64,000 nt of DNA, taken from contig NZ_JACCFQ010000002.1 in the NCBI RefSeq assembly GCF_013410215.1, forward strand, positions 1-64,000, in the 5' to 3' direction. This document shows positions 18,779 through 27,983 of this stretch, in pieces. The DNA is from Nesterenkonia sandarakina. Lineage in GTDB: Bacteria; Actinomycetota; Actinomycetes; Actinomycetales; Micrococcaceae. The translations under genes were made by a program, and so were the position numbers. The notes under the pieces were generated by a model that was given only the letters and a program-made list of their open reading frames with translations, did no database searches and was not told the DNA's origin. The first letter of the stretch is position 1; the number at the start of each line of letters is the position of its first letter.

Positions 18779-18963
18779 GGCATTCAGCGACAGCCTTTGC
18801 CTAAAGTGGGGCATCTAGACATCATCCCGCTGGCAAACCGACCTCTGGGCCGTAAGGCGGGGCTCTGTCTGCTGGGTGTAGATGGCAACATGTGAGATTC
18901 AAACAGAGTGCTCGTGAAGTCATAACCGCCAGATGCAAGTGCAGTAGCGGCGTCCTGGAGGAC

Positions 18964-20379
18964 TCATCGACGGTGAACCGATCGCTGCTGTCCCAAGGCC
19001 ATCAGGGCTGCGCCGATCCCGAACGTCGAGTAGAGGAATGCGCCTGCTCCCAGTGCGGTGTGGGCCCCGGTAGCCAGGTCTCCTTCCTGTCCAGCGCTGT
19101 AGTGCAGTGCGATCACGCCGAGTGCGGCGATGCCGATCCCGCCGCCGAGGGCGAAGGAGCTCTCTTGGATCGCGCCCGCATCTGCTGTGCGAGTAGTGGG
19201 AGCGGAGCTCATCAACGCGTTCGAGGCCAGCGCCATCACCGTTCCGGCGCCGAGACCGAGCAGTATCAGGCTGAGAGGATGCGGGGTCTGAGGCAGCGAG
19301 ATCACCAGGAGCGAGCCAAGTGACGTGGAGAGGAAGCCAGCGGTCAACAGGTGGGGCTCGGCGATCCATCGAGTTAACTGTGGAGCCAGGATGCCTCCGG
19401 CCATGCTCGCTGCAGCCAAGGGCAGAAGCGCCACCCCAGCGGAGATCGCGGTGTGCGTGTCCTCGCTCAGAAGCTGCTGAGTCAGCAGGTACAGCGTTCC
19501 GTTGAAGAGCCCCGAGGTGGCCACGATGCTTAGGGCGGAGACGCTCAGCACAGGGTTCTTGAAGAGGGTGATGTCGAGGTATGGACGGCGCAGACGTGTC
19601 TGTCGCCAGCAGAAAACGACTCCTGCCGTGGCGCTTCCTATCAGCAGTGCTGGTGCGGCAGCAGGTAAGTCGTCTCGCGTGATCACTTTCAGTGCGAGGA
19701 TCAGTGCGCCCAGCCCGACCGTGGAGGTCGCGATGCTGAGCGGATCCAGCTTGGGTGGTGTCGTGTTTCTCGACTCCGGCAGCACCAAGCTGGCGGCAAT
19801 GAGACACAGTCCAAACACTGGCACGTTGATCCAGAAGATCCAGCTCCGCGAAAGTTCCTCGAGGAGCACTCCACCCAGGAGGGGCCCGAGGCCTGTGCCT
19901 GCGCTGAAGCTGGTGACCCAGAGCCCGTAGGCGACGCTTCGAGATCTCAGCGTGGGGAAGGAGACTCGGATGATCGCGACGGTCGCGGCGATCAGCAAGG
20001 CAGATCCGATCCCCTGGCCGATCCGTCCAGCGATCAGCATGGCCGGACCTGTGGCGGCACCCGCGATAACAGCGCTCACTAGGGCCACGCATAGTCCCGC
20101 GGTGTAGGCGCGTTTTCGTCCGTAGCGGTCTGCGAGGACGGCGCTGGGAATGATTGCCACACCTGTAGTGAGGGCATAAGCATCTGCTGTCCACAGTGCC
20201 TGGAGCGGGCTCAGAGACAGACGTTCAGTGAGCTCGGGCAACGCGGCCGCGACTTTGGTCATGTCGGTGCCACCGAAGATCAGCACCACAGTGAAGACAG
20301 CCAGGATCGCGCAGACCCGGGCGAAGGACAGTGGCTCATCATGGTGACGAAGAGGGGCAGACTGTGTGGAGTGGGACAT
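18964..20379 (-). CDS. MFS transporter, DHA2 (14-helix) drug exporter type
   Basis: Proton-driven multidrug or metabolite exporter with 471 residues and about 14 hydrophobic segments. Motif A is present as VLADRYGRKRAY after helix 2, and the motif-C-like stretch SAGTGLGPLLGG in helix 5. The divergent LysR regulator begins 72 bp away, the usual layout for a regulator controlling the exporter. No clear terminator is visible at its 3' end. Substrate unknown. Confidence 0.88.
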   Translation of the reverse strand: MSHSTQSAPLRHHDEPLSFARVCAILAVFTVVLIFGGTDMTKVAAALPELTERLSLSPLQALWTADAYALTTGVAIIPSAVLADRYGRKRAYTAGLCVALVSAVIAGAATGPAMLIAGRIGQGIGSALLIAATVAIIRVSFPTLRSRSVAYGLWVTSFSAGTGLGPLLGGVLLEELSRSWIFWINVPVFGLCLIAASLVLPESRNTTPPKLDPLSIATSTVGLGALILALKVITRDDLPAAAPALLIGSATAGVVFCWRQTRLRRPYLDITLFKNPVLSVSALSIVATSGLFNGTLYLLTQQLLSEDTHTAISAGVALLPLAAASMAGGILAPQLTRWIAEPHLLTAGFLSTSLGSLLVISLPQTPHPLSLILLGLGAGTVMALASNALMSSAPTTRTADAGAIQESSFALGGGIGIAALGVIALHYSAGQEGDLATGAHTALGAGAFLYSTFGIGAALMALGQQRSVHRR

Positions 20380-20451
20380 GGACCTAGTTCATCGACGAAT
20401 GAAGTCTGCGTCCAGGTTCACATAGTCACGCTGACCGTGCAGTATGAGTCC

Positions 20452-21384
20452 ATGATTGATTCACGCTTGCAGCTGCTTCTGGCCGTCAGTGAGTACGGGA
20501 CCGTGACTGCCGCAGCGGAGGCGCTCTTCCGGAGCCCCTCAGGGGTCTCCCGGCAGATCAAACAGCTCGAGGCAGAGATTGATCTCGACCTACTGGAACA
20601 CGACGGGCGTCGGGTGAAGTTGACTTCGGCCGGGCAGCGATTGGTCGAACACACACGGGCATTGAACGCCCAGTGGGAATCTGCACTTAGCGACACGGCC
20701 TCTGCAGCTACCCAGCTGTGTGGTCCTGTGGTCATCGGTGGGTTCGCCACGATCTTGACCGCCGTGGTCACCCCGGCCGTGGTGCGGCTGCGTGCCGAGC
20801 ACCGGCAAGTGAAGCCGGTGGCCAAGGAGATCTATTCACAAGAGATCTCGAAAGCCTTAGAGACCGGGGCGATCGATGTGGGCTTGTTCGTGGCGGATGA
20901 ATCCACCAGTCGGCTTCCTGACTATCTGGAGGTCGAAGAGTTCATGGACGACCCTATAGACCTCCTGGTTCACCGGGACCACGTCTTCGCCGTACGAGAT
21001 GAAGTGCGACTCGAAGAGGCGCGTCACGAGGAATGGATTACCGGGCTCCCCCATCAAGACTCGTATATGGAGCTCTACGCCGCGACCCGATCCGCCGGCT
21101 ACGCACCGCGCTCCAGCCACTATGCCCAGGACCTCACAGCCACAACGGCGATGGTCGCAGCAGGGCTGGGGATCTCCGCGTTCCCGCGCATCGCACAGGA
21201 GATCTCGCACCCACAAGTCCGACGTATCCCCCTCGCCGGTGAGCATCGGCCACACCGTCGGATCATGGTGACCTTCCGCGCAGGTTCACGAGGGAACCCG
21301 CGGATCGATGCCGCTATCCACGCGATGGAGACGGTTCGAACAACGCTGGCGGATCGCACCCCAGGACCAACCACCGGCCCATAG
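20452..21384 (+). CDS. LysR family transcriptional regulator
   Basis: LysR-type regulator (310 residues): N-terminal winged helix (VSEYGTVTAAAEALFRSPSGVSRQIKQLE) and a periplasmic-binding-like effector domain (about 90-300). The start at 20452 gives the standard N terminus; longer frames from 20341 would run into the divergent MFS gene. Likely activates the neighbouring exporter and represses itself in response to a small ligand. Confidence 0.9.
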   Translation: MIDSRLQLLLAVSEYGTVTAAAEALFRSPSGVSRQIKQLEAEIDLDLLEHDGRRVKLTSAGQRLVEHTRALNAQWESALSDTASAATQLCGPVVIGGFATILTAVVTPAVVRLRAEHRQVKPVAKEIYSQEISKALETGAIDVGLFVADESTSRLPDYLEVEEFMDDPIDLLVHRDHVFAVRDEVRLEEARHEEWITGLPHQDSYMELYAATRSAGYAPRSSHYAQDLTATTAMVAAGLGISAFPRIAQEISHPQVRRIPLAGEHRPHRRIMVTFRAGSRGNPRIDAAIHAMETVRTTLADRTPGPTTGP

Positions 21385-21544
21385 CGAGATCCAGTTGTGA
21401 GTCACAGCGAGTTCCTCAGGTCCAGGTGAGTCGGAACTACTCGGGCGCCCGTCATCGGTCACAACTGAACGACACCGACCGTTCCCTCCGCGGCATACCC
21501 CCTAGTCGAGGGATCGCAATGAGTCCCTGCACCGGCTGATGCAC

Positions 21545-21555
21545 GTGTAATACAC
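21545..21555 (+). promoter_or_regulatory. Palindrome upstream of relB
   Basis: GTGTA-A-TACAC lies 22 bases before the relB start. It contains a -10-like TAATAC and is followed by AGGAGG. A short dyad over the promoter is the usual autorepression site of RHH antitoxins. Confidence 0.5.
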
Positions 21556-21576
21556 TGTGGTGCAGGAGGTTCAGCC

Positions 21577-21804
21577 ATGACGACAACCGTTCGACTACCA
21601 GCCGAGCTTGAAGCTCGCCTAGCTCGGGTGGCCGAGGGCACAGGGCGCCCGAAAAGCTACTACCTGCGCGCGTTGCTGGAAGAAAACATCGAACGCCTGG
21701 AGTGGGAACTCTCTCTCGAGCGAAAGGTCGCGGATATTCGTGCAGGCAAGCGTCAGAGATATTCACTCGAGGAAGTAGAGCGCGAGCTTGACCTGGAAGA
21801 TTGA
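21577..21804 (+). CDS. relB: RelB/DinJ-like ribbon-helix-helix antitoxin
   Basis: A 75-residue antitoxin. The N-terminal ribbon-helix-helix (TTTVRLPAELEARLARVAEG..KSYYLRALLEENI) dimerises and binds DNA; the acidic tail ending in VERELDLED binds the toxin. Preceded by AGGAGGT. Overlaps the toxin gene by 17 bp. Lies at the left edge of the mobile element and may help to keep it. Confidence 0.87.
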   Translation: MTTTVRLPAELEARLARVAEGTGRPKSYYLRALLEENIERLEWELSLERKVADIRAGKRQRYSLEEVERELDLED

Positions 21805-22051
21805 GCTCGATGAGGACGTCCGTAAGACGCTGAAGAAGCTCGACAAGCCGGTCGCTCAGCAGATTCTGCGCAAACTCCGCGAGATCGAGTCCTTAGACGA
21901 TCCCATCACGATGGGTAAACCGCTCTTGTCTCACCACAAGGGGTTCTGGGTCTACCGGGTCGGGGATTTTCGAGTCCTCTGCGATATCCAGTACGGACAG
22001 CTGATGGTCCTGGTGATTGAACGTCAGCACCGCAGCGAAGCCTACAAATAG
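21788..22051 (+). CDS. relE: RelE/ParE family toxin
   Basis: An 87-residue toxin of the RelE fold. The pattern is typical: basic N-terminal helices (DVRKTLKKLDKPVAQQILRKL), then FWVYRVGDFRVLCDI and the C-terminal strand VLVIERQHRSEAYK, which carries catalytic basic residues. The start is a TTG inside relB, giving coupled translation. Cleaves mRNA at the ribosome in characterised homologues. Confidence 0.87.
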   Translation: MTWKIELDEDVRKTLKKLDKPVAQQILRKLREIESLDDPITMGKPLLSHHKGFWVYRVGDFRVLCDIQYGQLMVLVIERQHRSEAYK

Positions 22052-22158
22052 GGCTGAGAGATTCACGAGGTAACTGGCGGTCAGTCACCCTCGTGATGAC
22101 GTTTGTCCCCTACTAGAAGACCGCCCCTAGAGAGACCACGCATGAGAGAGGATCTGAC

Positions 22159-23877
22159 ATGAACCAGCGCGCCGGCAGAAGAAACCAACCGGGCTCCGAG
22201 GAGACGGGCTGGATCATCCTCGGCGGTTTCATCGCGATAGTTCTACTGCTCGCCGCTGGATGGTGGGCGGCGGCGCTGATTGATCCTGCGATCACTGGCC
22301 CTGCCGGGGCTAACGATCCGCTGACGATCATCGGTGGTCAGATCACGGGTGCGCTGCCGGTCACGGCGGCGCAGCTCGTCATGTTCGGCACTATCGTCTT
22401 CGGCGTCCTGGTGCTGGTGGGGCTGCTGGTCTTTGCAGCGGTGCGCCAGCGGGGGAAGTCCTCGCGGGTCGATCACCTGGCGCGGTCTATGTCGCGGCCG
22501 AAGGATCTCAGCGGGCTCGGCATGAAGTCCCAGACGGCCGACGCGGAACGGCTGAAAGCCTCCAACGCGTCACCGGGGGTGCCGCTGGCGCGTGCGGTGG
22601 CGAACAACAAGGAGCTGCGCGCCTCGTGGGAGTGGGTGCAGACCTGGATCATGGGGCCTCGTGCGGGTAAGACCTCGTGTGTGTGCGTGCCTCAGATTGT
22701 CGAGACCAACGGGCCCGTGCTCGCGACCTCGAATAAGCGAGACATTGTGGATCTCACGCGCGGCCCGCGCCTGGCCAAGGGCCGGGTGTGGGTCCATGAT
22801 CCCCAAGACATTATTGGTGAGGAACCGTCCTGGTTCTGGAACCCGCTGAGCTTCGTCAAAGACATGGAGACCGCACAGAAACTCGCGGACGTGTTCATTA
22901 CCTCCGAGACCTCGGCCGGGGCCTCCCAGGATGCTTATTTCACCTCCGACGGTAAGCGTCTGCTCTCACACCTTCTACTCTCGGCCGCGTTGTCCTCGCG
23001 TCCGATCACGGACGTGTTCACCTGGGCCAATGATCCCGATGACCCGACTCCGCGGACTGCGCTGCGCAAGGCCGGCAGTCCCAATTACGCGGATGCGCTG
23101 GGCCAGATCATGCAGCTCACCCCGAAGCAGCGCGACGGCGTCTATGGCACCGTGCGCCCGTGGGTCTCGGTCCTCGGAGATGAACGGGTGATGCCGTGGC
23201 TGCGCGATCCTATGCTGCCTGGCGTGGTCGAGTTTGATCACGAAGAGTTCTCCAAGACCACGGACACGCTGTATCTGATCTCGCGTGAGGGTGGCGGATC
23301 TGCTCGGGCGATCACGGCTGCGTTGGTCATGGCCACGCTGACGACTGCGGAGAAGCGCGCTGGCCGGCTGCCTGGTGGCCGGCTTTCCCCGCCGGTCATG
23401 GCTGTTCTTGATGAGGCCGCGAACGTGGTCCGGTGGCGTGAGCTGCCGGACCTTTACTCGCACTATGGTTCGCGCGGGATCGTGGTCTCAACGTTCTTCC
23501 AAAGCTTCGTCCAAGGTGTGGAGGCGTTCGGCAAGGAAGGGATGCGCAAGCTCTGGTCCTCGGCCAATATCCGGGTGGCCGGCTCGGGGCTCTCTGAGGA
23601 TGCGTTTCTGCCGTTCCTCTCCCAGCTCGTGGGCGAACGTGACGTGATCAAGCGGCAGACCAGCAGCGCGCAGCGCGGCCGGTCTACCTCGACGTCGATC
23701 CAGCGTGAACGGATTCTCGACGTCGCGGATCTCGCGGGGCTGCCCCCGGGGCGTGCGTTGCTGTTCAGCTCCGGTCAGCCGGCCGCGCTGATGAAGCTCG
23801 AACACTTCTCAGCGAAGCCTTATGCAAAGGACGTCAAGGTCTCCCAGGAGCACTACGAGGCCAAGCTCGGCCAATAA
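22159..23877 (+). CDS. Type IV coupling protein (TraG/VirD4-like)
   Basis: Membrane-anchored DNA-pumping ATPase that links relaxase-bound DNA to the transfer channel (572 residues). Two N-terminal transmembrane segments (about 20-45 and 70-95) precede the ATPase. Walker A is degenerate but recognisable as IMGPRAGKTSCVCV, Walker B is VMAVLDEAANV, and the downstream glutamine motif is STFFQSFVQG. GAGAGGATCTGAC precedes the ATG. It is the only large gene of the element on the plus strand, ended by a strong hairpin. No VirB4-like ATPase or channel genes follow in the window. Confidence 0.9.
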   Translation: MNQRAGRRNQPGSEETGWIILGGFIAIVLLLAAGWWAAALIDPAITGPAGANDPLTIIGGQITGALPVTAAQLVMFGTIVFGVLVLVGLLVFAAVRQRGKSSRVDHLARSMSRPKDLSGLGMKSQTADAERLKASNASPGVPLARAVANNKELRASWEWVQTWIMGPRAGKTSCVCVPQIVETNGPVLATSNKRDIVDLTRGPRLAKGRVWVHDPQDIIGEEPSWFWNPLSFVKDMETAQKLADVFITSETSAGASQDAYFTSDGKRLLSHLLLSAALSSRPITDVFTWANDPDDPTPRTALRKAGSPNYADALGQIMQLTPKQRDGVYGTVRPWVSVLGDERVMPWLRDPMLPGVVEFDHEEFSKTTDTLYLISREGGGSARAITAALVMATLTTAEKRAGRLPGGRLSPPVMAVLDEAANVVRWRELPDLYSHYGSRGIVVSTFFQSFVQGVEAFGKEGMRKLWSSANIRVAGSGLSEDAFLPFLSQLVGERDVIKRQTSSAQRGRSTSTSIQRERILDVADLAGLPPGRALLFSSGQPAALMKLEHFSAKPYAKDVKVSQEHYEAKLGQ

Positions 23878-23928
23878 TCCACGCAGTAACCCCGGGCCCT
23901 GTAGAGGCCCGTGGAACGCCGCACAGAC

Positions 23929-23969
23929 AAATGTCCCCCCGTCCGCATTCAGCGGACGGGGGGACATTT
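23929..23969. terminator. Bidirectional terminator between convergent genes
   Basis: Perfect 18-bp inverted repeat (23929-23946 and 23952-23969) with a 5-base loop; arms contain the run ATGTCCCCCCGTCCGC. The A/T pairs at the base give T-runs in both orientations. It lies between the coupling protein gene and the convergent DUF4913 gene. Confidence 0.9.
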
Positions 23970-23978
23970 GCGTGAGGC

Positions 23979-24482
23979 TTACTGTTCGCGGGGGTCGCCT
24001 GCCTCGCGGAACCACCCGTGGGGCGTGGGGTTGGTTTCCCAGGCCGGGGGCACGGTGTTGCTTTCGACCTCGGGGGGCTTGGTGTGGAGGTTCCAGAACG
24101 GCCCATCAGCGGCGGTGAGCTGGTCCATGATCGGGTAGAGGTAATCGCGGTAGAACACCGCGATTCCTGTCCCTGGTTCCAGGCGTAGATGCTCCCAGGC
24201 TTGCCAGAGTGCTTCGAGTGCGCCGCCGACCTCTTCGTAGTGCCACCAGTTCGGGTCCCAGCGGCGCTTGCTGCCCCCTAGCTCGCGCCGGTAGTGCGGC
24301 AGTAGCCAGCCGTTTACCCATGCGCCAGCGTTGGGGTAGGCCAGTGTCGGCGTTTCGTCCTCGGTGGTCTCTTCGTCCGCTGTGGTCGGCACCGGTTCGG
24401 TGGCCTCTACCGCTGGTGATTCCTCGGGCTCGTCTGGCTCGGGGATCTCTAGGTCGGGGGCGAAAGCGCTGGTGTCACTCAT
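23979..24482 (-). CDS. DUF4913 protein of actinobacterial mobile elements
   Basis: A 167-residue protein. The first 45 residues are acidic and low-complexity. The rest matches the DUF4913 pattern of Trp-rich segments: GAWVNGWLLPHYRRELGG, RWDPNWWHYEEVGGALEALW and LEPGTGIAVFYRDYLYPIMD. Function unknown; the family is typical of conjugative elements in Actinomycetota. The start overlaps the upstream gene by 4 bp, so it is the last gene of the minus-strand mobilisation operon. Confidence 0.8.
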   Translation of the reverse strand: MSDTSAFAPDLEIPEPDEPEESPAVEATEPVPTTADEETTEDETPTLAYPNAGAWVNGWLLPHYRRELGGSKRRWDPNWWHYEEVGGALEALWQAWEHLRLEPGTGIAVFYRDYLYPIMDQLTAADGPFWNLHTKPPEVESNTVPPAWETNPTPHGWFREAGDPREQ

Positions 24483-25411
24483 CGAGAGATCACCTGATCC
24501 TTGCTCTGGGTCTTCACGGCTCCGCGTGCCGGGGTGGGTCCGGTGTTTCCCTTCCCGGTGACGGCTTTCTGCGCCGACATGGGGAAGCCTTGGGCCTGGC
24601 GCTGACGCACCGCGACCAGGGCGGGATCGAGCTTCTGGATCTCGTTAAGCTCCTGCTTGCTGACTCGCGCATAGGGCTGCGGCTGCCGGCCTCCCGTGGC
24701 TTCCTCGGCGCGGGTGTGCTCGTGGTCCTGGTTGACCTCTGAGCCAGCCCGGTCAGCGGCGGCAAGGTTCGCGGTCTCTGAGGTCTTGGCCTCGGCGGCG
24801 CGGTCCTCGGCCGCGTTGACCTCTGGACCGTCCTGGGTCTTGCCGGCCTCGGCGGGCGCGGCTGCCTCTGACTGCTCGGCCGACTGCTCGGCCTCGTTGT
24901 CCAGGGTCGGTGTTTCGACCTCGGGGGTGGTGGTTTCCCGCTGCGCGTCGATGCGTCCCTGGTCCGCTTCGGCGTCGGAGCGTGCCCGGGTGAAGTAATC
25001 ATCGAGGGCATCGCGCAGCGCGTGGTGTCGATCTTCCAAGGAGTTCGGATGATCGCGGTTCATCTGCTCGACGTTGATCCCGAAATCATTGCGCAGCACA
25101 TCGGCGGTGTGCATGGCTGCCATGCGCGCGTCGGGCTGGGTGCGTCCAAGGTGTGAGGCCACGGTCATGTGGTCAGCGATGTTCTCACTCGACGCGGTAC
25201 GCCAGAATTCGCGGCTGTAGACCTCTTGGCGCAGCCCTGATGCTAGTTGCGCTTCGCTGCGCTGCACATTGGCTTGCGCGGCAGCGCGCTGCTGCGCCTG
25301 GGCCTGATGGTCCCGGGTCGCGGATTCACGGACCTGCATCGCAGACCCGGTGAGGGTGCGCGCCATAATGGCAATGCTCTCGGTGATCTCTGACTCTTCG
25401 TTGTCTGCCAT
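24479..25411 (-). CDS. Coiled-coil accessory protein of the mobilisation operon
   Basis: 310 residues, unknown family. Very rich in Ala, Glu and Gln, predicted mostly helical or coiled (residues 1-140), then a disordered acidic middle (140-230) and a basic end (PYARVSKQELNEIQKLDPAL onwards). It lies between relaxase and DUF4913 genes with short overlaps, so it probably serves DNA processing in transfer. No catalytic motif seen. Confidence 0.6.
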   Translation of the reverse strand: MADNEESEITESIAIMARTLTGSAMQVRESATRDHQAQAQQRAAAQANVQRSEAQLASGLRQEVYSREFWRTASSENIADHMTVASHLGRTQPDARMAAMHTADVLRNDFGINVEQMNRDHPNSLEDRHHALRDALDDYFTRARSDAEADQGRIDAQRETTTPEVETPTLDNEAEQSAEQSEAAAPAEAGKTQDGPEVNAAEDRAAEAKTSETANLAAADRAGSEVNQDHEHTRAEEATGGRQPQPYARVSKQELNEIQKLDPALVAVRQRQAQGFPMSAQKAVTGKGNTGPTPARGAVKTQSKDQVISR

Positions 25412-25432
25412 TGCTCTACCTTCCGTAGTGGC

Positions 25433-26920
25433 TTAACGTCCGTATCCCTGGTCTGCGCTCCCACGTCCGGGGCGATGAACACTCATAGGGGTTCGCGTGG
25501 GGGAATCCTTCGTCGGTGCAGCCGCTGTGCTGGTCGCGTTCTCCTTCTGGACCCGGATGATCTCGGCGCGAATGATCCGGTCTGCCTGGGCCAAGGCCGG
25601 CAAGGTCGCAGCACTGAGCTGCGGACGGCTGCTGGCCAGCTTGTCATCGGTCATGGCGCGGGCAAGCCGGTTGGCTTGCTGCAAAACAGCGAGCCAACTG
25701 CGCGCAGAGTTCTTGGACGCGAACCGGGCTCCCAGCCGCACCGCGTGGGCGGCGTTTCCACTGCCCTGTGAGGCACGCGCATAGTTCTCCGAGAGCTGGT
25801 GAAACACTCCCGGCTTGTCGCGCTCCATCGACATAGAGACCCGCGCGTAGATGTTCGCCAGCGCATCGGGTCCGGCGTTGCCGGCCATGAGGTGCTGCGC
25901 GCGGCGCGGCTCGAAATCAGGCGCCTTGCTCGTGCGATCTGGCTGCGCAATGGAACCGGTATGGACTCCGCGCAGCAGCCGGTCAGCGCCTTCTTTCCCT
26001 TCACCGTTGAAGCGGGCGCTGATGTAGGGCCAACCTAGGGTGCGGTCGATCTTTGATGGCGCGTAGTAGATCGTTGATTCCTTGGAACCGGGCTCGGGTG
26101 TGAGTCCAACCCGGTAGCCCACGATCCTGTCGGTAGAGCCCTTGGCGAAGCGTGGAGCGACGCGCACGCCTGAGTCCATGAGGCGTTGCACGTACTCGTG
26201 CTGGTTCGATGACGTGGCCAGTGCTGCGCGCATCCGGCGGCGCAGCTCGACCGGGGCCGGCATCGCGTGGCCCTGGCGCTGCGCGGTGGTGCGTTCGGCC
26301 GGCTTGTCCCCGGAGAGTCCACGACTCTTGTCCCTGGATTCGAGCACGACGAGACCGTGCTTCTCCTCGATCTCACCGGCGACTTTCTGAGACCGGCGCT
26401 TGTCGAAATGAACGTCTGCTTTGGTGCCGTCCTCGCGGACCATCTGCACAGCGATGTGAATGTGGTCGTTGCCGTTCTTGGACTCTCCGTGGTGGATAGC
26501 CGCCCATCGGGACGTCTTAGCGCCGTCGGGGTCGATGAAGCCCATTCCCTCAACGAAATCGTGAGCGATCTCGGCCCACTTCTCATCGCTGAGTTTTCCC
26601 TCATCAGCTTTCAGGGCCAGCGAGCAATGCCAGACGTGAGCGTCCTTCTTGCCGGTCGTCACGTACTGCGAGGTTTCCTGGTCGAACTCTTGCACTGGCA
26701 CCTGAACGGTCGTGCCGTGCTGCTTGCGTGGAGCGTCGAGAACATTAGCAATGTCCAGCGCGTCATCGCGGCTCAGTGCCTTGCCTGGTTCAACGGCAAA
26801 GGTCACCAAATCGTGTCCAGCGATGAGGCGCTGATCGGTGTGCTCGTTGGCTCGACCAGGACCGGCAAGGTACATGACGAGTCCAGCCATACGACCACCC
26901 TGCGTGACGTTAGGCATCAT
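25433..26920 (-). CDS. Relaxase (mobilisation nuclease, probably MOBP)
   Basis: DNA-nicking relaxase, 495 residues. The metal-binding histidines are in NGNDHIHIAVQM (around residue 155), with a further histidine in WHCSLAL; a Tyr in the first 25 residues (VMYLAG) is a plausible nucleophile. The C-terminal two thirds is less conserved. It starts within the mobC stop (ATGA overlap) and is followed by the coiled-coil gene. It should nick at an oriT just upstream of mobC and lead the strand to the coupling protein. Confidence 0.88.
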   Translation of the reverse strand: MMPNVTQGGRMAGLVMYLAGPGRANEHTDQRLIAGHDLVTFAVEPGKALSRDDALDIANVLDAPRKQHGTTVQVPVQEFDQETSQYVTTGKKDAHVWHCSLALKADEGKLSDEKWAEIAHDFVEGMGFIDPDGAKTSRWAAIHHGESKNGNDHIHIAVQMVREDGTKADVHFDKRRSQKVAGEIEEKHGLVVLESRDKSRGLSGDKPAERTTAQRQGHAMPAPVELRRRMRAALATSSNQHEYVQRLMDSGVRVAPRFAKGSTDRIVGYRVGLTPEPGSKESTIYYAPSKIDRTLGWPYISARFNGEGKEGADRLLRGVHTGSIAQPDRTSKAPDFEPRRAQHLMAGNAGPDALANIYARVSMSMERDKPGVFHQLSENYARASQGSGNAAHAVRLGARFASKNSARSWLAVLQQANRLARAMTDDKLASSRPQLSAATLPALAQADRIIRAEIIRVQKENATSTAAAPTKDSPTRTPMSVHRPGRGSADQGYGR

Positions 26921-27330
26921 GTGGCATCGGCCTCTTCGGGCGAGACTGCCAGGCTAGGAAGTGCGTCATCTATGCGTCGCATCGTGGCGCGCACCTGAGC
27001 CAGTGAATGAGTCAGCTCCGCGCTGATCTCCTTGGTGACAGCTTCCTCGGCGTTAGCGCGGCGAGCGAGCTGGTTGATGTTGTTGCCGATAGCCGCCAGC
27101 GAGCCCTGGAGCTGATGCAGTCGCGTGCTCAGTTCGTGGCGCTCTGACACGGACATGCCGCGATCACGCGAGAGCGCAGATTCCTTCAGGAATCGCGCGG
27201 GCGTCATGCCGGCCTGTGAAGCAGCGAAGTAGAGAGCGTTGTCCTCGAACTCGGTCAGCTTCACCTCACGACGGATCGGGCGACCGCCAGCGGCATTCGC
27301 TTGCCGCATCCGTCTTGCCAAGAAAATCAC
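26917..27330 (-). CDS. mobC: MobC-like relaxosome accessory protein
   Basis: A 137-residue protein of the MobC/ribbon-helix-helix type: basic start, RHH-like segment (RREVKLTEFEDNALYFAASQAGMTPARFLKESAL) and a helical region with the MobC hallmark LAAIGNNINQLARRAN. It binds oriT and helps the relaxase open the DNA. First gene of the minus-strand operon, overlapping the relaxase gene by 4 bp. The start is a GTG at 27330 or an ATG at 27309. Confidence 0.85.
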   Translation of the reverse strand: MIFLARRMRQANAAGGRPIRREVKLTEFEDNALYFAASQAGMTPARFLKESALSRDRGMSVSERHELSTRLHQLQGSLAAIGNNINQLARRANAEEAVTKEISAELTHSLAQVRATMRRIDDALPSLAVSPEEADAT

Positions 27331-27719
27331 CGCCCTTTAAGCCCAGTGCAACGACGCTTGAAACCTCTAGGTTCAAGGGTGCCACAGGCCCAGCGCAGCG
27401 ACAAGGAACCAAAGCGAGTTAGCCGTGCTAACTCTACAGCTTGCTCCGCCTTGCTCCGCCTCGGGTATCTTCTGGTGGTCTTTTCGGGTTTGGACGTGCG
27501 GACTCGGAAAGACAAGCGTTCTTTTCGCAGGGTGAGCTTACGGGCTGCGCAGAACCGGTCAAGCCTTCCGACCGGCTTTCGCGGCATATCCTCACTCAAT
27601 CGCTGCGCTCAATCGCTCCGGTATTCCACGGACCACTCTCCAGGCTGGACCGAACCTGCTCCACCCGATATTCGGCAGTTGCCGAAAAGAACGGTGACCA
27701 ACCAAACCAGGAGGAACCC
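27331..27719. other. Candidate oriT and regulatory region
   Basis: About 390 bases between divergent mobC and the small HTH gene. It contains an inverted repeat AGTTAGC-CGT-GCTAACT (27417-27433), a perfect tandem repeat of TTGCTCCGCC (27441-27460) and the dyad CCGGTC/GACCGG (27555-27575). Short structured repeats immediately upstream of a MobC-relaxase operon are what an origin of transfer looks like. The nic site cannot be assigned from the sequence. Confidence 0.55.
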
Positions 27720-27983
27720 ATGCCACGGATCATCACTCCCAGCGAAGTAGCCAACCAACTTAACGTCGCAGAATCGGACCTTGCCGCATGGCGCAACAGT
27801 GGGTTAGGACCGGTGTGGCTGAACATCGAGCCCAACACGATTCGCTACGTCGATACTGCCGTGCATCGCTGGGTAATTTGGCAACTCGATCACCCCACAC
27901 CGACACTGCACGTCACTCGATCCGATGAGGACACAACGCCCCTTCAGAATGAGCAACTACCAGACGTAGACTCAGGCTCATGA
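27720..27983 (+). CDS. Small HTH (excisionase/AlpA-like) protein
   Basis: 87 residues, preceded by AGGAGG five bases before the ATG. The N-terminal half (IITPSEVANQLNVAESDLAAWRNSGLGPVWLNI) resembles winged-helix excisionase domains that bind DNA. The C-terminal half is acidic and polar. Could control excision or transfer of the element. Overlaps the next gene by 4 bp. Confidence 0.65.
   Translation: MPRIITPSEVANQLNVAESDLAAWRNSGLGPVWLNIEPNTIRYVDTAVHRWVIWQLDHPTPTLHVTRSDEDTTPLQNEQLPDVDSGS

Noticed and set aside
18920-20194. Minus-strand 424-codon frame over the MFS gene
   Set aside because: Arg/Pro-rich shadow of the exporter gene in a shifted frame.
26267-26998. Plus-strand frame of 243 codons antisense to the relaxase gene
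   Set aside because: Overlaps relaxase and mobC fully; these have clear motifs and coupling, and the antisense frame has none.
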